The notes under the pieces are model-generated. The model was not told the origin of the DNA. It worked only from the letters and a program-made list of their open reading frames with translations, and searched no databases. Shown here in pieces: positions 55,387 to 64,000 of a DNA stretch of 64,000 nt; the first letter of the stretch is position 1; each line of letters begins with the position of its first letter. The DNA is from Brasenia schreberi. Taxonomy: Eukaryota > Streptophyta > Magnoliopsida > Nymphaeales > Cabombaceae. The position numbers and the translations under genes were made by a program. The DNA lies in contig JAYKKT010000089.1 in NCBI GenBank assembly GCA_036023115.1, positions 18,657,001 to 18,721,000 of the forward strand, given 5' to 3'.

Positions 55387-57560
55387 ATCACCTAACCTAC
55401 TTCCCTAATCCTTCCCTAAACCTAGGTTAATGTCCCTAAACCTAACCTAATCCTAGCCTAATCACCTAACCCACCTCACTAAACCTCACCCCAAAACCAA
55501 CCCACCTAGCTAAACCCTAAACCCCTAAACCACCCCACCTAAACCTAGCACACCATATTCCTAATACCCCCTAAACCAAAATATCTGGCCCCTCCCCAAA
55601 ACCAGCCCACCTTATCACCACACCACCACCCCTAGACCACCTTACCACCATCCTAATACCAGCCCCAACCGCCCTCTTCAGCACTATATAAACCCCCCCC
55701 AAGGGGCGGGTTTTCCATCTTCTCCCATCCTTTCCCAGCCCAGCTGAGCCCAACCGACCTCAGCCATCCTTTCTAGCCGTGTCTTCCACCTGCACCACAG
55801 CCACCCACCACCTTGCTCCACCTGCACCACCACACCCCAGCCGGCCAGCCACCCGTCGCCACCATTTCCATCCGACCGAACCATCCACTTCAACCACCCG
55901 GCTGTTCCTCTTCCATCCACCACCTCTTCATTCGGTTAGTACCCCATCCTTCACTCTACCTCTTCTTCACTCCCCCTCCACTCTCAACCACCTACACCAC
56001 CACCACCTCACCCTAACACCACCTACCCGCCATCCAACCCATTCGGCCAAACCTCAGCCACTTCAATCTCTGCCTAGAACTACTTCCCCTAGCAACACCC
56101 GGCCACTCCACCTAGTTCCCTAAGACCTGCCCCTATTACCTCCCATCAGCCCGTAACTCCATCTTACCACATACCCTAGCTAGCTCCCTTCCCATCCACC
56201 ACATCCCTAGCCACCCTAGCAGCCGGCCACCACCAAGTCTCCCTAGCAGTCGGCCACTCCAACCGACTATACTACATCCACTCGGCCAGCCACCCGCCAA
56301 CCTTAGGTACTCCATTAGATACTCCCTTAGGCTCCCACTTAGTGCCATCTTTCCTAATACTACACCCTCCCTTAGTGACCCTACTTAGTCACCTTAGCCC
56401 AACAAACAAAGCCAGCCCATTCCTAGCAGCCGGCCATCTTCAAGGCACCCCTCCCGCGCACCTAAAGCATCCGGCCAGCAGCCCCTTTGCCGTTCAACTC
56501 CGAGGAGCTCCCTCTTGCAGCCCAAAGTGAAGGCCAAACCCACGCTCAATCAAGGCATCTTCGGACCAGCTATAAGTAAGTGCCTAACTCGGTCCTTAGT
56601 TGTAGACTTGCTTAAATTCAATTTGATACGGGGTTGTAATAACGGAGCATAGCCTCCCCCCGCTTGTAATAACGTGGCTTGGCACACCCACACACACGTG
56701 CACTCTCTTAGTCGTGCACGATTTTGAACACACATGGGCCTAATCAGCCCCTAAGATATAAATATATGTATAGACTTTAAATTACGTAGAGTTTTGCTTA
56801 AGTTGAGTGTGTTGTCTTTCAATTCAAGCACTCACACACATTGAGCCTTCGCTCTTATTTGTAAGACCCAAGTAAGGGCCGTGTTATACTATTTGGGTTT
56901 AATTTCATGTTGTGTGCGTAGTACTTCAATTCAAGCACTCACACACATTGAGCCTTCGCTCTTATTTGTAAGACCCAAGTAAGGGCCGTGTTATACTATT
57001 TGGGTTTAATTTCATGTTGTGTGCGTAGTACTTCAATTCAAGCACTCACACACATTGAGCCTTCGCTCTTATTTGTAAGACCCAAGTAAGGGCCGTGTTA
57101 TACTATTTGGGTTTAATTTCATGTTGTGTGCATAGTACTTCAATTCAAGCACTCACACACATTGAGCTTTCGCTCTTATCCCCAAGACCTTAGTTAAGGC
57201 CATATTGCAAGTTATATTTGGGTTTCATTTCATGTCGTGTGTGTAGTCTTTCAATTCAAGCACGCACCCACATTGAGCCTTCGCTCTTATTTGTAAGACC
57301 CGAGTAAGGGCCCATATATACCTTATATACGTATCTCCCTTCGGCAATTTCCCTTCGGTTATTTCCCTTCGGCATTTACATTTCAAGTCATTTCCCTTCG
57401 GTATTGTCTTTACATTCGGGTTTTCCCTTCGGAGTAGCATGAGTTTGCATTGCATCCGCGCCATACCATGAGTTAGGATGCATATTGCATCGAAGCAAAC
57501 CCCGTACTCCCGCTCAAAATTCACCACATTTAGTGGAGTATTCATAACACACACATTTAG
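55387..57560 (+). repeat. Host LTR of TE-4, right part (3' end lost)
   Basis: Resumes at ATCAC and carries the rest of the CCTAA-rich region, TATATAAA (55685-55692), the CT-rich leader, and five 110-bp units (56817 to about 57310). It stops near 57560, just after TTCATAACACACAC, where an antisense LTR piece begins. About 390 bases of its 3' end are missing, so no right TSD can be read. Confidence 0.9.
55685..55692 (+). promoter_or_regulatory. TATA box of the host LTR
   Basis: TATATAAA followed by a C run and GGGGCGGG, at the place conserved in the family. Confidence 0.55.
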
Positions 57561-58436
57561 ATTAGGGCCGGATTAGGGTGAAAGGCTAGGATTAGGTGTT
57601 TTTGGTTAGGTTTAGGTGAAGGAGCTCCATTTGCATGGCCCACAGATCTTAACCACATCATGTTGGTGCAGCCCTAGGTTAGGTTTTGGCTAATTACAAG
57701 CTTAAACCCACTTAATTAGGCTAACCCACATGATTAACCCCAAACTTGACACACAAGTCAAGCTTAATTACAACACACACTTGATCTTATCCACCCCCAC
57801 TCTCTCTCATGCCCATAATCCCACGTGAAATTCAAGTGGGCCCCACCTCCATTTATGAGAAGGTGATGTGGGCCATGGATATGGATATTGGATTGGATCT
57901 CTGGATCCAAATCCAAATCCAAGTCCATACATGGGTTTGGATTGTGATCTGGATATATATGATCCAGATCCGATCCAAACTGAACTCTGACTCCTTCGAG
58001 CTGTGTTCGAAACGAACGGTTTGTGCGGGGCCTGACAACATCAATACTCCGTCTTCGTTGGGTCTTCGCCAACATGATCGTCCGCCTCTATTTTCGCCTT
58101 CCGGAGATGACTTCAAATGATGTTTTGATGATAACAGGGTCTTGGACGTTCGAGATCCTAGGGGTGTGAATTTGATACAAGAGTTGCTGTGCCGGGCTCG
58201 ACATGTGCTCCGGTTCCGGGCTCTTCTTAGCTTTCCTGGTCCTTCCTTTCTGGATTAGGCCAAGCTGCTTCGGGGTTTTAAAACATGTTTTAAAAGGTTT
58301 TCAAAAACCATATCACAAATTTTTGAAAGATACAGTTTAACACATACGTACAGGGTTGTCTGGAAGGCTCCTGGGTTTCCAGACTCAAAATGGCCCTTTT
58401 GGGCTGCTTTTACAAAACCAGATGGATTTTGAGAAA
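57560..58436 (-). repeat. Antisense LTR fragment (first part of an LTR)
   Basis: Reverse complement of the family LTR from about base 30 to base 910: CCTAA-rich region (as GGATTAGG text), TGGATT palindromes and the GGTTTTGTAAAAGCAGCC start region. The outermost 30 bases (TGTAAACACC...) are missing. The exact left border is uncertain by a few bases. Confidence 0.85.
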
Positions 58437-59010
58437 CGGGAGGGATCGAACACACGGGGGTGTTCCATGTCTTGGACATCCACCCCCATTATAACCTATT
58501 GTTGGGAAGACCCTGGATACACAGCTTGTGCGCTGTGCCATCCACCTTCCACAGGTGTGTCAAGATCCCTTTTAGGGACCAGGTCATAGTGATCCTAGGT
58601 GAGAGTCACCCACAGCTTCAGGGGATCATAAACTCCCCTTGTTTATCGAGCTCCCAGGCCCATGAGGCTAACCTGGGGCAAATTATGGTTGAGCCACCTT
58701 GGCTCGTGTTGAACAACCCTAAGAAGGTTGTATGTGTGAAGGGGCCGCCCAAAGCACGCCCCCTCCCGATTCTAACCCCTCTAGGACAATCCAAGCATTC
58801 CCTATTTCCAAAGCCCCTGGACAAAAGGCCATATGAGCACAATATGGACGACAGCATGTTCCAGGACCACGACTTGTACCACGCTTTTTCAAAAAATAGA
58901 AAGTCGTGGAACATGTTGTTGAACATGGGCTACATGCCCTACAAAAGCCTAGGGGAACAGAACTAGGGTCTCCTAGAGCCCATCCTTCCTAGGGCCAATC
59001 CAAGCCGATA
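58437..59010 (+). pseudogene. Protease C-terminal fragment of TE-6
   Basis: Starts at GGIEHTGVFHVLD, after the position of the VDGGGG active site, so the catalytic Asp is absent. It keeps LLLGRPWIHSLCAVPSTFHRC and the downstream linker (KRPYEHNMDDSMF). TAG at 58964-58966 replaces CAG. It ends at GCCGATA, where sequence from the RT start is joined. Confidence 0.92.
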
Positions 59011-62000
59011 TAAAACCCATTGCATATTCTGATTAGTTGTCAAACATCGTTGTAGTTCGAAAAACCAATGGGAAAATTCGAATATGCATCGATTTCAAAA
59101 ACCTGAATAAAGCCACTCCAAAGGATAATTATCCTTTACCAAACATAGATTTGATAGTCGATAGTACTGCAAATCATGAAATGTTTTCATTTATGGATGG
59201 CTATTCAGGCTATAATCAAATCAAACTAAGTCCACGAGATCAGGGTAAGACCGCCTTCCCAACCCCATGGGGCACGTACTGCTATACAGTCATGCCCTTT
59301 GGTTTGAAAAATGCCGGCGCAACATATCAACGAGCCATGACCACGATCTTCCATGATCAGATTCATGAGCTCGTAGAAGTGTATGTAGATGATCTCTTAG
59401 CGAAATCCAAAACCCGATGCACTCATATCGAATGTTTACAAAAGATTTTCGAAAGGCTTAGGCTTTACAAAGTAAAGCTGAACCCTCAAAAATGTGTATT
59501 CGGGGTAGAATCAGGGAAGCTTCTGGGCTTTATGGTAAGCCAAAGGGGTATAGAAGTCGACCCCTCTAAGTGTCGAGCCATCATAGACATGGCTCCACCC
59601 TCCAATCTCACCCAAATTCGTAGCCTCCAGGGTCGTTTACAATCCGTTCACCGATTCATATCGAATCTGGCAACTAGATGCGAACCCTTCAACAAACTGT
59701 TGAGGAAGGGCACAAAATTCTTATGGGATGACGAATGCCAAAAGTCCTTCGAGAGATTGAAGGCATACTTGGTTAATCCCCCCGTTTTGAACCCTCCAAA
59801 GCAAGGAAAACCGCTTTTACTTTACATTTCCGTGCATGTGAATGCTTTAGGAGCCTTATTGGCTCAATACGAGGATGACACCCATAAGGAGTATGCCATC
59901 TACTACATTTCAAAAACTCTCTTGGCTTATGAACGAAATTATGAAGCCATGGAGAAGACGTGCTTGGCCCTGTCTGGGCCTGCCAAAAATTCAGACACTA
60001 TTTCCTAGATCACGAGATCTGGATAGTGTCCAAGCTTGATCCAATCAAGCACTTGTTCGAAAAACCCATTGTCACGGGTGGATTGGGCAAATGGCAACTC
60101 CTTCTAATGGAGTATGATCTAAAATACCATCACCAGATCTCCATTAAGGGGCAAGCCCTAGCAGATTACGTGGCTGAGTTCCCCTTAGAGGACGCATATC
60201 CCACACTTATTGAAATGCCTGACGAAGGCATATTGCAAAACCATTTTCAAAACCATATTTTGGTAAATAATTTCGAAAACTAAGTGTGGAAGATGCACTT
60301 CGATGGGGCACGAAAACAACGAGGGGCTGGTGCTGGGGATCCTAATCTCCCCTGAAAAGGGCGAGATTCCCATAGCAGTCCGCTTAGATTTCGAATGTTC
60401 CAACAACGTAGCTGAGTATGAAGCTCTCATACAAGGCTTAAGGATTTCGAAAACTCTAGGGGCATCATGCATCGAGGTCTTTGGAGATTCGCTCCTTGTT
60501 ATAAACCAGGTTTTGAAAATTTGGCAAGTATGTAATGAGAAACTACTTCCATATCACGAGTTGGCCACTCGATTGGTCCAGTCCTTCCAATCGTGTAAAC
60601 TCACACACGTAGGAAGAGAGAACAATGGCATCGCCGATGCCCTCTCCTCCTTGGGTTCAGCCCTAAAGGTCGATCCCATTTCAGGGACCAGATCTTTGGA
60701 AATATGGCATGCGCCCAACCCATCCACACACGACTTGGATATTTGCCAAAATAACCCAGAGCCTATTGGAAAACCCTGGTTTTATGACATAAAACAGTTT
60801 TTAGAAAATGGGGGATTCACCGAGGATGCCACATCCAAAGATAAGGCATTCATTCGTAAGATTTCGACCCGATACACCATTCTGGGTGGGGTTTTATACA
60901 AAAAAAGTTTCACCAGCATTCTGCTTAGGTGTATCGACCAAGAGGAGGCTAGGGTAGTGATGCATGAATTCCATGATGGAGAATGTGGAGGTCATGTTAA
61001 TGCCAACATGATGGCAATGAAAATACTTAGAGGGGGCTATTTTTGGTCCACCCTTAAAAAGGATTGCCACGATCATGTTAGGAAGTGTCATCCATGTCAA
61101 GTGCATGGGCATGCCATTCATATCCCATCATCTACATTGCATTCCGTGGTCAGCCCTTGGCCATTCACCATGTGGGCGTTTGACATCATAGGCCCAATAT
61201 TTCCAAAGGCCTCGAATGGGCATCGATTTATTTTAGCAGCCACGGAGTATTTCTCCAAGTGGGTGGAAGCCATTTCCCTAACCAACGTAATGGGGCAACA
61301 TGTGGTGGCTTTCATCCGGAGGAATATCTTGGCTCGATTTGGGGTTCCACGAGACCTTGTGTCTGATAATGGCACCCCATTCAAAAATGAGCGGATGGTT
61401 AAGTTGTGCAACACGTATGGCATAACTCATCACTTCTCTTCGCCCTACTACCCTCAAGGCAACGGGCAAGCCGAAGCCACAAACAAGACTCTCATTAGTA
61501 TAATTGAGAAAACCTTAGAGAAGGGTAGGACGTGGCACGAGAAGCTGGATGAAGCCTTATGGGCTTATAGGACTTCCATCCGGACTCCCACGAATGCCAC
61601 ACCATTCGAATTGGTCTATGGCACAAACGCCATTCTTCCCATTCATACCCAACTGCATTCATTTCATACATCCATTGCACTCGACCTCCCCCTAGAGACG
61701 CTTCAGCATGCTAGGATGGCCGAACTAGATTTGCTAGATGAGAGGCGACTCCTTGCCATGGATCACGCTCGTGCATACCGGCAAAGGATAGCCCGACACT
61801 ATGGCAAACACATGAGACCTCGCCACTTTGAAGTGGGGGATCTGGTCTTAAAAACCATCCATCATCGTGGCCCACACCCCTTGGGAAAGTGGCCCCCCAA
61901 CTGGGATGGACCCTATGTTGTACGAGCAACCACTACGAACAATTCGTATTGGTTGATCGATATAGAAGGTAGGAATTTAGCAGATCCTATCAATATCCAA

Positions 62001-62024
62001 TACTTAAAGAAGTATCATGTGTAG
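59011..62024 (+). pseudogene. pol of TE-6 (RT to integrase), frameshifts and stops
   Basis: Opens within the RT N-terminus (KPIAYSD-type text), then TAG at 59034-59036 (TGG elsewhere). The RT frame from 59037 has YVDD at 59382-59393. A one-base deletion near 59971 shifts the frame inside the native RNase H. TAA at 60281-60283 replaces CAA. A net two-base loss near 60330 lies in the archaeal-type RNase H, after which the frame is open from 60303 to 62024 with a full integrase: HEFHDGECGGH, RKCHPC, FDIIGP, SDNG, GNGQAEA and GPYVV. The integrase half is the best preserved integrase in the window. Confidence 0.95.
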
Positions 62025-63209
62025 GATTTGGATTAAATTCCAGTTTTCAAAAATTTTAGGGATAGCTGCCCTGAGACATGAGAATAAGGTGCAAAGGCAA
62101 AGTCGTGTGACCCTGAGTGAGAGGATTCACACTTGTGAAAGAGTGGAGTCTTCAAAATCGTGGTTACATTTCAAAATCCTTCTTCTTACAAAGAAAGGCC
62201 TAGTTCAACATAGCAAGATACTTGCAAGTAGTACGTGCTATTTGTAAATAGGCTGATCTGGAACGGATCGACTGTATGCTTGGGATAAGTCCTCCCCTCT
62301 TCTCTTCTCCTTCCAAAAGGAAAAATACGGCCCAAACAAAGGGAATCTCCCATTCAAAGTATCTTTCCCAAAAGAAAGAAACCAGAATTCAAAAAGAAAA
62401 ATCGATTCTCTTATGAAAAAGAGGGATTAAAGAAAAAATACTCCCAAAGGGAGACCCTCTATGAAAAAAGAAAAAAGAAAAAAGAGGCCAAAAAGCTCAA
62501 AAAGAGCAGTTTTCCGCCTTCTATGCCTTAAACCACGGGACGCTTCAGAAGGGACCGTGGTATCTCTTTCCCATCCCTGGCTTATCCCAAGCTAAAGCAT
62601 GGTTCATTTCGAGGAATCCTAAAGTAAAAATAGGATTTACTTACCTGAATTTCATCTTGTTTGAGAATTCGACGTTTCGAGTAAGGCGTAGGAATTTGAA
62701 ATATAGCTAGTTTTCTTATAAAACCTCCACTAGATAAGCGAGTGTTAAGACTCAAACAAGGGCAAGCACGGAGAGCTCGAGATCCTTAGGATCGAGACTC
62801 AAGACAGTTGTCCCTTTTGTAAATAGTTTTGTAAATAAGTTTTTAAAATCGAGACTCAAGACTCAAGACAGCATAGGATCTGCTCACTTGGAACAACATG
62901 CCTTGTAAGTCTCTAGAGTTCGACCCCATCTGGTCTCTGGGAGGTCGCTACTCTTGGCACCACACCCATGTCATGCATATACATTCCACGCATGGCACTT
63001 GCATAAACATGATCCCATTTAGGACCAGATTCCATGTAACATCCCTTTGGCGTGATATCTCCTCCTACCAAAGTTTGTAAATTGAGATTTTGCTAAAGAT
63101 TGGGGCGATCCCATATTCTTCGTGGATAGATCTAGGGAGACATTGAAAGGGGTGTTTGTCATCTTTGCCCTTATCCAAATCGATTTGGACAAGGCCAAAG
63201 AGGGGCATC
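62025..63209 (+). other. 3' untranslated region of TE-6 with polypurine tract
   Basis: Aligns with the same region of the other copies, with a small local AAAAAAGAAAAAAG duplication near 62465. No gene seen. It ends AAAGAGGGG (63197-63205) plus CATC. Confidence 0.85.
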
Positions 63210-64000
63210 TCTAAACACCCCGAAATCCCACGAATTCCTCGAAACAACCTCGTTTTGTAAAAGCAGCCCCAAAGGGCCATTTTGAGTCTGGAAACCCAAG
63301 AGCCTTCCAGACCCCCCTGTATATATGTTTTAAACTTTATATTTCAAAAATATGAGATATGGTTTTTGAAAACCTTTTAAAACATGTTTTAAAACCCCGA
63401 AGCAGCTTGGCCTAATCCAGACAGGACCAGGAGAGCTAAGGAGAGCCCGGAACCGGAGCACATGTCAAGCCCGGCACAGCAACTCTCGTATCAAATCCAC
63501 ACCCGCAGGATCTCGAACGTCCAAAACCCTGTTATCATCAAAACATCATTTGAAGTCATCTCCGGAAGGCGAAAACAGAGGCGGACGATCATGTTGGCGA
63601 AGACCCAACGAAGACGGAGTACTGATGTTGTCAGGCCATGCACAAACCGTTCGTTTCGAACACAGCTCGAAGGAGTCAGAGTTCAGTTTGGATCGGATCT
63701 GGACCATATATATCCAGATCCCAATCCAAACCCATGTATGGACTTGGATTTGGATTTGGATTCAAAAATCCAATCAAATATCCATATCCATGGCCCACAT
63801 CACCTTCTCATAAATGGAGGTGGGGCCCACTTGAATTTCACGTGGGATTATGGGCATGAGAGAGAGTAGGGGTGGATAAGATCAAGTGTGTGTTGTAATT
63901 AAGCTTGACTTGTGTGTCAAGTTTGGGGTTAATCATGTAGGTTAGCCTAATTAAGTGGGTTTAAGCTTGTAATTAGCCAAAACCTAACCTAGGGCTGCAC
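63210..64000 (+). repeat. 3' LTR of TE-6, first 791 bases
   Basis: Begins TCTAAACACC where all other LTRs begin TGTAAACACC, so the terminal G is mutated. It continues with the TGGATT palindromes and the start of the CCTAA-rich region, and runs past the window end. Confidence 0.92.

Larger units (their letters stand above)
58433..64000 (+). mobile_element. TE-6: deleted element, 3' LTR runs off the window
   Basis: Begins abruptly inside protease, loses about 900 bases between protease and RT, then has RT to integrase, 3' untranslated region, polypurine tract (63197-63205) and the start of the 3' LTR (63210). No 5' LTR or gag is present on this side. Confidence 0.92.

Noticed and set aside
1..64000. 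A host gene or captured cellular gene between elements.
   Set aside because: All gaps between coding parts align with LTR or 3' untranslated text of the family. The only non-shared block is the GC-rich part at 23375-23545, which has no convincing frame.

Overview
The window is a block of nested plant retrotransposons. I see no host gene, tRNA, rRNA or CRISPR array. Every base can be assigned to copies, parts of copies or LTRs of one family of Ty3/gypsy LTR retrotransposons. The protein order is gag - aspartic protease - reverse transcriptase (RT) - native RNase H - second, archaeal-type RNase H - integrase with a GPY/F module and no chromodomain. The gag zinc knuckle is CX2HX4HX4C. These traits point to the Tat lineage (Tat/Retand/Ogre group), so the source is a plant nuclear genome, probably heterochromatin of a flowering plant. 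The species cannot be read from the sequence.

Layout, left to right. (1) 1-5710: TE-1, + strand, integrase end plus 3' LTR. (2) 5711-9041: TE-2, nine bases of internal sequence plus its 3' LTR. (3) 9042-24827: TE-3, - strand, with pol fragment, gag-protease, primer-binding site and an old divergent 5' LTR. Its gag is split by a solo LTR (13729-17127, -) and its LTR by another solo LTR (18207-21886, +). (4) 24828-25242: a + strand RNase H fragment of a still older copy. (5) 25243-25559: the end of an antisense LTR. (6) 25560-26512 and 55387 to about 57560: one + strand LTR split by TE-4. (7) 26513-55386: TE-4, complete, + strand, TSD ATCAC, whose 3' LTR is split by TE-5. (8) 40794-55139: TE-5, complete, + strand, TSD CTCTC, the youngest and best preserved copy. 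(9) about 57560-58436: antisense LTR piece. (10) 58433-64000: TE-6, + strand, with gag missing, an internal deletion, and a 3' LTR that runs off the window.

How the parts work together. The LTR (about 3.2-3.4 kb) carries a TATA box about 1.24 kb in, below a CCTAA-rich upstream region. The transcribed part of the LTR is about 2 kb long and holds conserved splice-like signals, tandem 110-bp repeats, paired CACGTG motifs and a terminal group of hairpins just before the primer-binding site. Gag-protease and pol are separate reading frames. Each copy carries stops or frameshifts, so none looks able to move on its own. Hand counts of LTR-pair differences (about 27 over 3.2 kb in TE-5, about 50 over 3.3 kb in TE-4) agree with the nesting order.

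I found no new enzyme system. The points most worth a second look are the candidate spliced leader, a U5 hairpin supported by a compensatory base change and followed by a copy of the start of the primer-binding site, and insertion of the family almost only into itself.
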